DNA of 64,000 bases, from positions 124,001 through 188,000 of the forward strand of contig NZ_JAIUZY010000003.1 in assembly GCF_020171625.1 (NCBI RefSeq), read 5' to 3'. The notes under the pieces were generated by a model. That model had not been told where the DNA came from. It was given only the letters and a program-made list of their open reading frames with translations, and did no database searches. Made by a program: the position numbers and the translations under genes. This stretch comes from Salipiger bermudensis. GTDB lineage: Bacteria; Pseudomonadota; Alphaproteobacteria; Rhodobacterales; Rhodobacteraceae. The stretch's first letter is position 1. Each line of letters begins with the position of its first letter. Below, one piece after another: positions 1 to 8,967 of this stretch.

Positions 1-2073
1 CTGGATCAGCTCATCGCGCAGGCCGTTGGAGTAATACGGCAATTCGCTCTCGGAGCTTTTCGGATCGAGGAACTTGTTGGGCTGGTTGGTGCCCTTGTCG
101 ACCGCCGGACAGCCCAGCTCGGTGAAGCGGATTGGCTTGGAGCCGGGCACCCAGCCGGTCGGCTCGGGCTGACGCACGCCGCCGATGCGCTCGTGGTGGG
201 CGTTGTCCCACCAGCCGCGGATGTCCTTGTAGCGGAACACCCAAGGCTCGTGATGCGCGCCATCGGTGATCGGCTCGCGGCGCTGCGCGTCGCGCGCCTG
301 CGGGGACGGGTAATACCAGTCAAAGCCCTCGCCCCCCGCCACGTTGGCCATCAGGTAACCCGGATCGTAGACCGCCCCCCACGCGGCATCGGCATGGTCC
401 GTCCCATCGCGCCAGTCCGACAGCGGCATGTAGTTGTCGATGCCGATGAAATCGATCTCATCGTCGGCCCACAGCGGATCGAGATGGAAATATACGTCGC
501 CCGTGCCGTCCTGCGGCTGGTAGCCGAAATACTCCGACCAGTCGGCGGCATAGCTGAGCTTGACCTCCGGCCCCAGCAGTGTCCGGCACTCCGCCGCTAA
601 GGCCCGCAGCGCCGCCACCGCCGGGAAGCCGCTCGCGCCCCGGATCCATGTCAGGCTGCGCATCTCCGAGCCGATGCAGAACGCCTCCACGCCCCCGGCG
701 GCGGCACAGAGCGCCGCGTGGTGCAGGATGAAGCGGCGATAGCTCCACTCCTCGGGACCGCTATAGGTCACCTCGCCATCCCCAACCGTGAAATCGGAGG
801 CCTGCGCCGCTCCGAAGAACGCCGCCACCTGCGCCTCGGCGGCCGCGCTGCCGTCGGGCGTGCCGGGCCGCCCCGGTGCCACGTCGAGCGTGATGCGCCC
901 CCGCCATGGCAGCTCCGGCTGGTCCTCGGCATCGCTCCATGGGTCCGGCAGGCCGTTGCCCGCCATCTGGTCCATCAGGATGAACGGGTAGACCAGCACG
1001 TCGAGCCCCTGAGCCACCATGCGGCGGATCGCCTGAATCACCGAAGCGTCGCAGGGCGTGCCGCCATAGACCGGGCGGCCCTCGAGCGTGGGCACCGCCT
1101 CCGCCGTGTCGCGCGTGGCGCCGCAGACCTGCCATGGCATATTCTTCGACTCGTATTTCGTCTGCTCGACCTTCGGACGGATCTCGCAGCTCCCGCACCG
1201 CAGGTCGCCGCCGAACCAGCTCACCACGAGCGAGACCGCGCCGCAGTTCGGCACCTCCTCGGTGAGCTGGTCGAGAGAGACGTTGAAATCGGGTGCTTCC
1301 GCCGGGCTGTTGACGTTATGCAGGCCCGAGCCGTTCTCGGAATAGCTCATATGGACCGGCTCGGTGGCCAGAGCGTATTCCCCGGTGCCCGGGATCATCG
1401 CCACGCCGCGGATGATGTGGGGCACGTCCTCTGGATCGTCCTGCACCGGGCGGGTGACCTCGAAGCTCAGCTGGGGCACCCGGTTGCCATAGCGCTCGAG
1501 GGCCATGTCCTCGATCACCACGTAGGCGGTGCCGCGATAGGCCGGCACCTGCCCGACCCCCTCGACCGCCTCGATCGTTGGGTCGGGAAGCTGGTCCATG
1601 CTGCCGGTATAGACCCGCATGTTGAGATCCCCCACCGGGATCTCGGCACCATCGGCCCAGACCCGGTTGACGCTGGTGATCTCGCCCTCGCAAAGCGCCA
1701 GAGCAAGGCTCAGGGAGTAGCTGTAGCGCTCCACCGTCTGGCTGGGTCCGCCACCGCCCTTGCCGCCGCCGCCGACCCTGTCCCTGTCGACCCGCTCGCG
1801 GAACTCGGTGGCCCAGATCACCTGCCCGCCAAGCCTCATCCGCCCGTAGGCCTGCGGGATCGCCGCGCCTTCGCCGGCGCCGCTGAGGAAGAAACGGTCG
1901 ATGCGCCCGGTCTCGACGGTCTCCGAGCCCTGCCCCATGAGCCGCTGGTCGAGCGCGCGACCGAGGCTGGCGCCGATGAACCGGCCTACCGCGGTCATCG
2001 AGAGCCCCAGAACCGAGCCGCCGATGGCACTGCCCACGGCGGCGCCCACGGCGGAAAAGACGAGTGTCGCCAT
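1..2073 (-). CDS. GTA g15 megatron / baseplate tail-fibre protein (3' end outside window)
   Basis: The frame is open from an ATG at 2073 to the left edge with no stop, about 691 codons. The gene is therefore cut at its C-terminal end; family members run to roughly 1,300 residues. An AAGGAG ribosome site precedes the start, and the start overlaps the g14 stop by one base (TGATG). The N-terminus is small-residue rich, like phage tail proteins. The last third in view has the look of the GTA TIM-barrel domain (FIGIDNYMPL, ITDGAHHEPW, RFTELGCPAV). In the RcGTA particle this protein closes the baseplate hub and carries the host-contacting fibre part. It is the last conserved gene of the structural operon. 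Identity is well supported by domain look and gene order. Confidence 0.9.
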   Translation of the reverse strand, partial: MATLVFSAVGAAVGSAIGGSVLGLSMTAVGRFIGASLGRALDQRLMGQGSETVETGRIDRFFLSGAGEGAAIPQAYGRMRLGGQVIWATEFRERVDRDRVGGGGKGGGGPSQTVERYSYSLSLALALCEGEITSVNRVWADGAEIPVGDLNMRVYTGSMDQLPDPTIEAVEGVGQVPAYRGTAYVVIEDMALERYGNRVPQLSFEVTRPVQDDPEDVPHIIRGVAMIPGTGEYALATEPVHMSYSENGSGLHNVNSPAEAPDFNVSLDQLTEEVPNCGAVSLVVSWFGGDLRCGSCEIRPKVEQTKYESKNMPWQVCGATRDTAEAVPTLEGRPVYGGTPCDASVIQAIRRMVAQGLDVLVYPFILMDQMAGNGLPDPWSDAEDQPELPWRGRITLDVAPGRPGTPDGSAAAEAQVAAFFGAAQASDFTVGDGEVTYSGPEEWSYRRFILHHAALCAAAGGVEAFCIGSEMRSLTWIRGASGFPAVAALRALAAECRTLLGPEVKLSYAADWSEYFGYQPQDGTGDVYFHLDPLWADDEIDFIGIDNYMPLSDWRDGTDHADAAWGAVYDPGYLMANVAGGEGFDWYYPSPQARDAQRREPITDGAHHEPWVFRYKDIRGWWDNAHHERIGGVRQPEPTGWVPGSKPIRFTELGCPAVDKGTNQPNKFLDPKSSESELPYYSNGLRDELIQ

Positions 2074-2510
2074 CAGCTTGCTCCTTCGGGAAACGCAAAG
2101 CGCGCCACCAGCCGGCGGCGCCAGGGCCGGCTCAGCCGGCTTTCGACCACGCCGTGGCCGCTATATGCATGAACAAAACTGGCCGCCGCGCCAAGCCCGG
2201 CCTGCAGCCCCAGATGCTTGGCCACCGCGCCGTCGCGCATTCGGAACAGCAGCACATCGCCCGGCGCCTCGGCCCCGAGCGGCTTGCGCGCCATGTGGCG
2301 CAATGCGGCGGCCAGAAGGGCCTCCTCGCCCTGCGGCTCGGACCAGTCGCGGGAATAGGCGGGCACCGCTTCGGGTTCCGGCCCGATCACCTCGCGCCAG
2401 ACCCCGCGCACGAGGCCGAGGCAATCGCACCCCGCCCCGCGCAGCGAGGCCTGATGACGGTAGGGCGTGCCGATCCAGCCCCGCGCCGCTTCCACGATCA
2501 ACGCGCTCAT
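2073..2510 (-). CDS. GTA g14 NlpC/P60-type cell-wall peptidase
   Basis: 145 residues. The motif GCDCLGLV places the likely catalytic cysteine at C30, and KHLGLQ gives the partner histidine at H99, as in phage-associated NlpC/P60 peptidases. It probably cuts peptidoglycan peptides so the tail can deliver DNA, and sits in the tail baseplate. The ATG at 2510 overlaps the g13 stop (ATGA), and the stop overlaps the g15 start. This tight coupling argues for translation as part of the GTA tail block. A longer upstream reading in the same frame is only a shadow of g13. Confidence 0.92.
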   Translation of the reverse strand: MSALIVEAARGWIGTPYRHQASLRGAGCDCLGLVRGVWREVIGPEPEAVPAYSRDWSEPQGEEALLAAALRHMARKPLGAEAPGDVLLFRMRDGAVAKHLGLQAGLGAAASFVHAYSGHGVVESRLSRPWRRRLVARFAFPEGAS

Positions 2511-3388
2511 CGCCGGCTCCCCCCGCTTCTGGACTTGGCGCGGGTTGGGTGCACCAGCATCCAGTCCTCTTCGGGAATGTCGGGAAAGCCCTGGTAGTTG
2601 AGCACGTTGTTGAACTTCAGCCGGCAGGTCTCGAGCCGCTTGTCGCAGCCCGCCTCGAGCCGCACCAGATCGCCCGCCGCAAGCGCCGCGCCCAGCGGGT
2701 GCCAAAGCTCGATCCGCCGCCCCTCGGCGCTGAGACGGTCACGCTTGATCGCCCCCGTCAGTCCCTGCGCCGCGCCGCTCAGCACCACCAGACGCCCGCG
2801 CTGGAACCAGCCCGCCTCGAAGCCGGTCAGCGCGCCAAAGAGCAGCGCGCGGTTGTCCTCCACCTGCACCGCAGCGCCCTCGTGAGAATAGCCCGGCGCT
2901 TCGAGATTGACGCGGCAGCGCCCGTCTCCCAGCACCGCCGTGCACGGCGCCTGATAGACGCGCCCCAGAGGTCGGTTCAGCGCCTCGGTCAGGCCGCGCA
3001 GCTCGGCGTGAAAGGCCCCGCCCGCGCGACGGATCTCGCCGATCGAGCCGCGGAACAGCACCCGGCGCTGGCTCACATCCTGCCAGTTCACCAGCCAGCA
3101 GACGACCTCGGCGCCGTCGAAGCGCCCGGCCTCGATATCGGCCTCTGAGAGTACGTCGTCGCGCAGCGCGCCCATCGCCTCGGAATTGTCGACCGAAAGC
3201 CCCGTGGCCTGCTGCAGCGTCTTGGCGCTGAGCCCGGTATCGGCGCGAAAGCTCAGCCCGGCGAACGCGAGATCCCGGTCGTGGTCGGTGAACCCGAGCG
3301 AGACGCCATCGGCCCGCGTGACGGCCCAGCACCGCGCGACGGTGCCAAGCCCGCCGGCGAGATGCGCATGTAGCTCCGCCGCCCCCAT
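2507..3388 (-). CDS. GTA g13 baseplate hub protein (DUF2163 / BR0599-like)
   Basis: 293 residues, the usual length for this GTA/phage family. The N-terminal half resembles the DUF2163 domain and the C-terminal part the BR0599-type domain, with conserved cysteines in CDKRLETCRLKFNN near the end, a typical signature. In RcGTA this is the hub between the distal tail protein and the megatron. The start ATG shares one base with the g12 stop, and the stop overlaps the g14 start by 4 nt. No signal peptide or membrane segment is present. Confidence 0.9.
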   Translation of the reverse strand: MGAAELHAHLAGGLGTVARCWAVTRADGVSLGFTDHDRDLAFAGLSFRADTGLSAKTLQQATGLSVDNSEAMGALRDDVLSEADIEAGRFDGAEVVCWLVNWQDVSQRRVLFRGSIGEIRRAGGAFHAELRGLTEALNRPLGRVYQAPCTAVLGDGRCRVNLEAPGYSHEGAAVQVEDNRALLFGALTGFEAGWFQRGRLVVLSGAAQGLTGAIKRDRLSAEGRRIELWHPLGAALAAGDLVRLEAGCDKRLETCRLKFNNVLNYQGFPDIPEEDWMLVHPTRAKSRSGGSRR

Positions 3389-4020
3389 CAGACCCGCACC
3401 TCGACCACCGGCACGTCGGGCGCCTGCCCGGCCTGAAAGCTGGCGACGCTCACGTTGATGCGCTCGGTATCGAAGCGCACCGGCACGTCGAACTCGTAGC
3501 CCGCGGTGATCTCGACACCCGAAAGCGGCGGGTCGGTGAAGGTGATGATGCCCGTGGTCAGGTCGAGCGTGAAATGCACGCCCTCGCGCATCTCGACATC
3601 CTGCACGGCGGCGATCACCGTGCCAGCAACCGGCTTGGTGATCGGGCGGGCATAGCTGGCCCCGCCGGATCGGTAGACCTTGACCAGCTGGAAGCTCCGC
3701 GTCGCTCCGTCACCCCGCGCGATCACCTGGTCGCCCGGGCTCACGCTGCCAGAAGGCCGGCAGGAGCGGTAATCGGCCCAGTCCTTCCAGCGAAACCCGT
3801 AAAGCTGGCCGTGCCGCGCCTCGAAAAACGCCAGCAGCTGCTCGATATCGTCGAGCCCGCGCAGCCCCAGCCCCGCATCATAGCGCCGACGCGAATGCGC
3901 CCAGGGGCTGTTGCGCTCCTCGAAGCCACTGCTCAGCTCGACCACGTCCGTGCGCCGCTCAGGGCCACCCAGCGCGCCGAAGCTCAGGTCGGCGGGAAAT
4001 CTCACCTCGTGGAAACTCAT
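3388..4020 (-). CDS. GTA g12 distal tail protein (DUF2460)
   Basis: 210 residues beginning MSFHEVRFP, the conserved opening of the DUF2460 phage/GTA family. A SRRRYDAG motif follows near residue 43, and the WKDWADYR stretch is characteristic. The protein forms the distal ring of the tail tube onto which the baseplate hub assembles. There is a 10-nt gap from the g11 stop and a one-base overlap with g13. Family assignment is firm; function is by homology to the RcGTA particle. Confidence 0.9.
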   Translation of the reverse strand: MSFHEVRFPADLSFGALGGPERRTDVVELSSGFEERNSPWAHSRRRYDAGLGLRGLDDIEQLLAFFEARHGQLYGFRWKDWADYRSCRPSGSVSPGDQVIARGDGATRSFQLVKVYRSGGASYARPITKPVAGTVIAAVQDVEMREGVHFTLDLTTGIITFTDPPLSGVEITAGYEFDVPVRFDTERINVSVASFQAGQAPDVPVVEVRV

Positions 4021-4030
4021 GCTCTTCTCC

Positions 4031-4693
4031 TCAGCGGTTGCGCAGGCCCTGCCCCAGTGCGCGGCTCATCTGCGCCGCGATCTGCGACTGGCTGCGGCGG
4101 AAGCCCTGCACGTCTGGCGTGGTGATGTTCATCACCACCATCGGCGGCTGCTGCGCGGCGCTGGCGCGCACCCCGAGCCGCCCGTCCGGCCCGCGGGACA
4201 GCGGCATGATCGCCTCGGGCCCGGCCTCGCCCATGAGTCCGGTGCCGCCCCGCATCGGGAAGGCCACCGGCCCGCTCACCACCCCGCCCGAGGCAAACGG
4301 CATCACCTTGCCCTGCGCGAAGGCCCCGCCGTGGGCGAAGGGCGACATCGCGCCGAACACCCCGGCCATGCTGCCGGCGATCAGACCGCCCAGATGATCC
4401 GACACCGGTCGCACCGCCGCGCGGTAGGCCGCGTCCACCATCGAGCGCGCGACGACGCCCAGCGCGTCCGACAGCTTCATCCCGTCGAGGATCACCCCGT
4501 CGATGGCCCGCCCCAGCCCGGAGCTCAGCGACCGCTCGAGCCGTGTCACGCTGCCCCCGGTCGCCGAAAACGTCTGGTGAATGCGCTTGAGCTCAGCATC
4601 GAACCCCGCCGCCATGGCGCTGGCCGAGCCGAGGCTCGCTTCCAGCGCCGCGATATCGCCGTCGAGATCGCCCATCTCGCCAAACTCGGTCAT
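4031..4693 (-). CDS. GTA g11 short tail tape-measure protein
   Basis: 220 residues. The N-terminal 60 residues are helical. The centre is glycine and alanine rich (LIAGSMAGVFGAM), and the C-terminal half has the phage tape-measure signature GEAGPEAIMPL with FAHGGAF and FASGGVV blocks. Tape-measure proteins set tail length and later help DNA pass the envelope. The short length fits the short RcGTA tail. The start overlaps the g10.1 stop by 4 nt (ATGA). Confidence 0.92.
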   Translation of the reverse strand: MTEFGEMGDLDGDIAALEASLGSASAMAAGFDAELKRIHQTFSATGGSVTRLERSLSSGLGRAIDGVILDGMKLSDALGVVARSMVDAAYRAAVRPVSDHLGGLIAGSMAGVFGAMSPFAHGGAFAQGKVMPFASGGVVSGPVAFPMRGGTGLMGEAGPEAIMPLSRGPDGRLGVRASAAQQPPMVVMNITTPDVQGFRRSQSQIAAQMSRALGQGLRNR

Positions 4694-4890
4694 TGCCGAT
4701 CCCCTTTCACCTCGTCCGGGAAGGCGGCGAGCAGTTCCTCGAGCCGCGCCCGTCCCATTGGCCTCGCGGCGCTGTCACCGCCCAGCACCAGCCGCAGCTC
4801 CGCCGGGGTCAGCGCCCAGAACTCGCCCGGCCTCAGCCCCAGCCCGCGCAGCCCGGCGCGCATCAGAGCCGGCCAGTCAAAGCGCTCCAT
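4690..4890 (-). CDS. GTA g10.1 tail assembly chaperone (small, TAC-6-like)
   Basis: 66 residues, opening MERFDWPALMRAG with the LRPGEFWALTPAEL motif typical of the small phage tail-assembly-chaperone family next to GTA g10. It probably coats the tape measure during tail assembly. The ATG shares a base with the g10 stop, and its own stop overlaps the g11 start. This is the same arrangement in which phages make paired chaperone proteins. No slippery frameshift site was recognised between g10 and g10.1. Confidence 0.85.
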   Translation of the reverse strand: MERFDWPALMRAGLRGLGLRPGEFWALTPAELRLVLGGDSAARPMGRARLEELLAAFPDEVKGDRQ

Positions 4891-5210
4891 CAGCCCTCCT
4901 CCGGCAGCATGAAGGCCCGCGCCAGGAGCTCTGCGGCCGCCCGCGCCGCGACCATCGGCCCGCCCTCGATCTCGGCGTGCAGCAGATCCGCCGCCGAGCC
5001 GTCCCAGCCGCCACCGCGAAGCCCGGCCACGATCAGCGCCAGCACGTCGCGGGTACTGCAGCGCCCCTCCTCGAAGCGCTGCGCCAGCGCCACCAGCGTG
5101 TCGTCGCCAAGGCTCGCTTCAAGCTCGGCGAGCGCCCCCAGCGTCAGCCGCATCACCCTGCGCTCACCATCGAGCGTCAACGCCACCTCACCGCGCCACG
5201 GGTTCGCCAT
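4890..5210 (-). CDS. GTA g10 tail assembly chaperone-like protein
   Basis: 106 residues beginning MANPWRGEVALTLDG, the conserved start of the GTA gp10 family. LGALAELEASLGDD follows. It is predicted to act with g10.1 as chaperone for the tape-measure protein. The start ATG overlaps the g9 stop by one base. No signal peptide or membrane helix is seen. The assignment rests on the sequence opening and on position between the tail tube and tape-measure genes. Confidence 0.88.
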   Translation of the reverse strand: MANPWRGEVALTLDGERRVMRLTLGALAELEASLGDDTLVALAQRFEEGRCSTRDVLALIVAGLRGGGWDGSAADLLHAEIEGGPMVAARAAAELLARAFMLPEEG

Positions 5211-5632
5211 CAGACCACCGGCACCGGCACGAAGCTCAGCGCCCCCGCCGAGGCCAACGAGACCTCGTAGGTGGCCTCGCCATTGTGGCTGCCGGCATAT
5301 TCGATGGCGGTGACCTGAAAGGCCCCCTCGACGGTGCCGAAATCCGGGATCACCACCTGGAAGGCCGGCGTGTCGCCATCGAAGAAGATCTGCCGCGCGC
5401 GCTCGTCGGTGGCCTGATCCTTGAACACCCCCGAGCCCGAGATATTGGCGGATTTCACCCCGGCCCCCGCCAGCAGTTCGCGCCAGCCGCCCTGGCTCTC
5501 CAACGTGGTGACATCGACGCTCTCGGCGTTGAAGCTCACCCGCGTGGCGCGCAGCCCCGCCATGGTCTCGAACTGGCCGTCGCCGGTCAGATCCACCTTG
5601 ACCAAAAGGTCCTTGCCGTTCTGGGCACCCAT
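5210..5632 (-). CDS. GTA g9 major tail tube protein (TP901-1 family)
   Basis: 140 residues, starting MGAQNGKDLLVKVD. The motifs LRATRVSFNAESVDVTT and GVFKDQATDERAR are classic for the TP901-1-type major tail protein. It polymerises into the tail tube. The start at 5632 is preferred over an in-frame codon at 5671 because AAGGAG lies just upstream and the family begins with MGAQ. A 66-nt gap separates it from the g8 stop, the only real gap in the tail block, so this gene may have its own translation boost. Confidence 0.93.
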   Translation of the reverse strand: MGAQNGKDLLVKVDLTGDGQFETMAGLRATRVSFNAESVDVTTLESQGGWRELLAGAGVKSANISGSGVFKDQATDERARQIFFDGDTPAFQVVIPDFGTVEGAFQVTAIEYAGSHNGEATYEVSLASAGALSFVPVPVV

Positions 5633-5698
5633 CTGTCTTGCTCCTTGCTGATCGGCGGAAGCCTCCGCCACGTGTCACTGGCCGGTCTGGCCGGCGCC

Positions 5699-6103
5699 TC
5701 ACGCGTCCTCGACGCGGGCGCGGAAGATCATGTCGATGCGCCTCAGCCCGCCGCTCTCGCGCCGCGCCCGGGCGCGCCGGAAGCGCAGGCTCACCAGGCG
5801 CCCCCGCGTCAACGCCAGCGGCGCATCGTCGAGCGCATCGCTCGCCGCCGCCGCCTCCTTGGCCGACTGAAATCCTGCCGCGTCGCTGACCACCGCAAGC
5901 GTCAGATCGTGCCAGGCGCCATGCCCGTCCGCATCGGAGGCATCGCGCACCGTCTCGGCCCCGAGCGTCATGTAGAGCCCCGGCAGCGGCCCGGCGGGCG
6001 GCGCATCGTAGATATGGCCCCCCACCAGCGCCTCGAGCGCCGCGTCCCCGGCCAGCCTCTGGTAGATCGCGCTCTGAAGCGCCGCCGACATCGCATAGCT
6101 CAT
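5699..6103 (-). CDS. GTA g8 tail terminator (DUF3168)
   Basis: 134 residues of the DUF3168 family: MSYAMSAALQSAIY at the start, ALVGGHIYDAPP near residue 28, and a basic C-terminus with LRFRRARARR. In the RcGTA particle this is the tail terminator ring, closing the tube at the head side. The ATG at 6103 has GAGGAGG seven bases upstream and overlaps the g7 stop by 4 nt. Confidence 0.9.
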   Translation of the reverse strand: MSYAMSAALQSAIYQRLAGDAALEALVGGHIYDAPPAGPLPGLYMTLGAETVRDASDADGHGAWHDLTLAVVSDAAGFQSAKEAAAASDALDDAPLALTRGRLVSLRFRRARARRESGGLRRIDMIFRARVEDA

Positions 6104-6438
6104 GCCGCCACCTCCTCGCGTGCTTCGCAGGTGAGATAGAGCCCGCCGGGCTCGGCCTCGGTCACCGCCACGATGCGGAAGAGCCGTGTCTGCTGGCGAA
6201 ATCTCTGCCCCGGCAGCGGCCGGTTCGAGGCCCCGAGCGGCGCGCCGCGCACGATGATGCGGAACGCGCGCACCGACAGCGCGCCCGCCTCGCCGGTCGC
6301 CTCGCGTCCGGTCTTGGGCCGGATCTCGGCCCACAGCGTGCCCATGGCGACCCAGCTCTCGATCTGGCCACCGGCCCCATCGGGCGCCACCACCGGCGCC
6401 TCGAGCACCAGCCTGCGGTTCAGAAGCGGAATGCTCAT
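6100..6438 (-). CDS. GTA g7 head-tail stopper (SPP1 gp16-like adaptor)
   Basis: 112 residues. It opens MSIPLLNRRLVLEAP and carries WVAMGTLWAEIRP, a hallmark of the phage head-tail joining family. It forms the stopper ring below the portal/adaptor and keeps DNA in the head. The start overlaps the g6 stop by 4 nt and the stop overlaps g8. Longer readings in this frame extend into g6 and g5 territory and are not real. Confidence 0.9.
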   Translation of the reverse strand: MSIPLLNRRLVLEAPVVAPDGAGGQIESWVAMGTLWAEIRPKTGREATGEAGALSVRAFRIIVRGAPLGASNRPLPGQRFRQQTRLFRIVAVTEAEPGGLYLTCEAREEVAA

Positions 6439-7028
6439 GCGCCGAACCCCACGCGAAGCGGGCGGTAGCGCGCGATCAGCGAGGTCACGCCAAACGGCAT
6501 ACAGCCCTGCCCAAGCTCCGTCGCCTCGCGATAGGCGTAGTAATGCGCCGCCAGCATCAAAACCGCCTGCGCGAGGTCTGCCGGAAGATCGTCGAACGCC
6601 GCGCCGTACCCGGCGCTGAAGCGGATCTCCGCCGCGCCGCCCTCGGGCAGCGTCGGCAGTGCGGCTCCCTGCGCGCGGAGCCGCGGCACCTGGTCGTCCT
6701 GCTCGAGCCGGTAGGCGCTCGCCGGGACAGTCTCGGCGGCGCCGAAGCGGTCGATCACCGCGACCCCGGTGACCGCCCTCACCGGTGCGATCGGAAATCG
6801 CTCGGCCTGCGCATCGCGCCAGCCGTGCAGCGTCCAGACGAAGCCGCGGGCCATCAATGCTTTGCCGGTGCGCGCCTCGATCGCCGCCAGCGCCGCGCGC
6901 AGGAACGAGCCCAGCACCGCGTCCTGCAGGTCGTCCTCGGCGAAACCGGTGCCGAGCCGCAGGTGCCGCCTCAGCGCAGCGACCGGCAGCGCCGCCTCGG
7001 GCAGCTGGGATTCTTCGATCAACATCAT
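6435..7028 (-). CDS. GTA g6 head-tail adaptor (phiE125 gp8-like)
   Basis: 197 residues. Conserved stretches include LRRHLRLGTGFAEDDLQD, IEARTGKAL and LAQAVLMLAAHYYAYRE, as in phage connector proteins. Two ATGs lie in tandem (7028 and 7025), with GGAGAAG upstream; the first is used here. About 150 nt of noncoding DNA separate it from the capsid gene. This gap holds a GC-rich hairpin at about 7057-7072, which could reduce read-through so that capsid is made in excess over connector proteins (inference). Confidence 0.9.
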   Translation of the reverse strand: MMLIEESQLPEAALPVAALRRHLRLGTGFAEDDLQDAVLGSFLRAALAAIEARTGKALMARGFVWTLHGWRDAQAERFPIAPVRAVTGVAVIDRFGAAETVPASAYRLEQDDQVPRLRAQGAALPTLPEGGAAEIRFSAGYGAAFDDLPADLAQAVLMLAAHYYAYREATELGQGCMPFGVTSLIARYRPLRVGFGA

Positions 7029-7178
7029 CGTTCTTCTCCGCAAACCTCTCCGGGCCGCCCGCCCGAGCGGGCGCGCACCGCGTGCGTTGCTCGGACGGAG
7101 GGAGCAGCTGACAACACACGCTCCCGGCACGCGCCCCACGCGGGCGACCTGCGGCCGCCCCCGCGTCTCCTGGCCGGA

Positions 7179-8360
7179 TCAGGCCGTGTCGCAGCGCAGC
7201 AGCTTGATCGCCGCGAAATCGCTCACGTCGCCGCCCACGCGCTTCGTGGCGTAGAACAGCACATGCGGCTTGGCGCTGAACGGGTCGCGCAGAACCCGCA
7301 GGTCGGGGCGCTCGGCGATGGTGTAGCCGGCCGAGAAATCCCCGAAGGCGATGGCATCGGTGCCGCTGCCGATATCCGGCATGTCCTCGGCGATCAGCAC
7401 CGGGTAGCCCAGAAGGCGCGCCGGCTCCGCCGCCGCCAGACCGTCCGACCACAGGTGCCGCCCGTCGCCATCCTTGAGCTTGCGCAGCGCGCCCGCGGTC
7501 TTCGAGTTCATCACGAAGCTCGCGCGCGCCCGGTACTCGGCCCCCAGCGCGTAAACCAGATCGATGATGGCGTCGCCATCGCCGATGCCGCCATCGACCC
7601 CGCTCGGCACATAACCGAGATTGCCCCATGTCCAGACCGCGTTGTCGATCGCATCGTGATCGAGGAACCCGCGCGGCTTGTCGACGCCGTCCCCCAACAC
7701 GAAGGCCGCCGCCTCGGCACGGGCGAACCTGTCGGCGATGCGCCCGGCGAGCCACATCTCGAGGTCGAAGGCGCTGTCGTCGAGCAGCCGCTGGCTCGCC
7801 TTCGGCATCGCCGAAAGCTCGTGCAGCTTGATCGCGATGCGGTCGATGGTGGGCGTGCCGGTCTCCGACGAGGCGGCGGTCTCGTCCGCCCAGCCCGCGC
7901 CGGTCTCGCCCTGATCGATCAGCACGTCGTAGGAGGTTGCCTCCACCGTCACCACGCTGGCGATGGCGCGGATCGAGGCGGTGCTGTCGAGCACCGATTT
8001 CACCGTCTCCGAGGTCGCCGGATCGACCAGATAGCCGCCATCGCCGGCCACCCCGGTCGACAGCGCCTTACCCTCGAGCACGAGGCCGCGCAGCCCGTCG
8101 TCGTCACCGGTGCGGAGATAAGCATCGAAGGCCTCCCGGTGCGGCGCGCCGGTGTCCGCCGTGGTGGCCAGAGCCGGGCGTCCGCGCGGCGTTGCGTGTT
8201 TCGCGTTAAGCATGGTCAGTCGCTCTTCCTGTTGTTGCATCTTCAGCTCAAGGTCGCCCCGCAGGGCCTTGATATCGCCCACAAGCCCCGCAATGGCGGC
8301 GCCGACGCGGGTGGCCGGATGGCCGTCCCCGGCCCGGGAGACGTTGCCGGTGTTGGTCAT
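7179..8360 (-). CDS. GTA g5 major capsid protein (HK97 fold)
   Basis: 393 residues, close to the roughly 400 of the RcGTA capsid. Residues 20-55 are helical and charged (DIKALRGDLELKMQQQEERL) and form the delta or scaffolding region removed by the g4 protease. The mature HK97-like part begins in the YLRTGDDD/GGYLVDPATS region. PRGFLDHDAID and SFVMNSKTAGALRKLKD are family signatures. The ATG at 8360 has AGGAACGGGA upstream. It is the most abundant particle protein, and its separation from g4 and g6 by noncoding gaps suits separate tuning. Confidence 0.95.
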   Translation of the reverse strand: MTNTGNVSRAGDGHPATRVGAAIAGLVGDIKALRGDLELKMQQQEERLTMLNAKHATPRGRPALATTADTGAPHREAFDAYLRTGDDDGLRGLVLEGKALSTGVAGDGGYLVDPATSETVKSVLDSTASIRAIASVVTVEATSYDVLIDQGETGAGWADETAASSETGTPTIDRIAIKLHELSAMPKASQRLLDDSAFDLEMWLAGRIADRFARAEAAAFVLGDGVDKPRGFLDHDAIDNAVWTWGNLGYVPSGVDGGIGDGDAIIDLVYALGAEYRARASFVMNSKTAGALRKLKDGDGRHLWSDGLAAAEPARLLGYPVLIAEDMPDIGSGTDAIAFGDFSAGYTIAERPDLRVLRDPFSAKPHVLFYATKRVGGDVSDFAAIKLLRCDTA

Positions 8361-8389
8361 GGTCTCGATCCCGTTCCTGATCGGCGCGC

Positions 8390-8932
8390 TCAGCTGCGCG
8401 CCAGGTCCCGGCGCGCGCCCTCGAGCGCCTGCGCCAGCTCGTCCATCGCGGCCTCCTCGGGGCGTGAGCCCTTGGCCGCGACCCGTGCGCTGGGAAGCAT
8501 CGGGAAGGTCACCAGCGAGACCTCCCAGAGCTCCAGCTCGGTCAGGAGCCTGCGCCCCGTGCCGTCCTTCGTGGCGCGCAGGGTGCGGTAGCCGATCGAC
8601 AGCCCGTCGATGGCACCGGCGGCGATCAGCGCCGCGGCCTCGCGGCCGCGCGCGACCGTGTCGAGCAGCCGGCCCGTCACGTGCAGGCCGCGCGTGTCTT
8701 CGTGCACCTCGTCCCAGGTGCCGATGGGCTGCGCCGGATCGTGCTGCCACAGCATCTTCACCGCGCGGCCCTCGGCCGCCAGCCGCTTCAGCGAGGCCGC
8801 ATAGGCCCCCGCCGCCACCACGTCTCCGCCCTGATCGCAGGCCCCGAACAACGAGGCATAGCCCGCGATCCGCGCGCCCTCGCTCAGGGTCACGCCGGTG
8901 TCGAAGCGACAGAACTTGTGCTCCAGATCCAT
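8390..8932 (-). CDS. GTA g4 prohead protease (HK97 family)
   Basis: 180 residues starting MDLEHKF. The family's catalytic histidine is H64 in WQHDPAQPIG and the serine is S112 in IDGLSIGYR. It processes the capsid delta domain during head maturation. The start at 8932 is chosen because it has AAAGGAA upstream and gives the canonical N-terminus. The ALEGARRDLARS tail is charged and helical. Confidence 0.92.
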   Translation of the reverse strand: MDLEHKFCRFDTGVTLSEGARIAGYASLFGACDQGGDVVAAGAYAASLKRLAAEGRAVKMLWQHDPAQPIGTWDEVHEDTRGLHVTGRLLDTVARGREAAALIAAGAIDGLSIGYRTLRATKDGTGRRLLTELELWEVSLVTFPMLPSARVAAKGSRPEEAAMDELAQALEGARRDLARS

Positions 8933-8967
8933 TCCCGTTCCTTTCCCGATTGCCCCCGACCACCCGC

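Noticed and set aside
718-2172. Long plus-strand open frames over the GTA g15 region
   Set aside because: They are antisense shadows of the g15 frame, rich in Arg/His/Pro, without motifs or a ribosome site.
6100-7755. 551-codon minus frame through g7, g6 and g5
   Set aside because: Only the last 112 codons (g7) match a family; the remainder is a shifted frame of g6 and the capsid gene.
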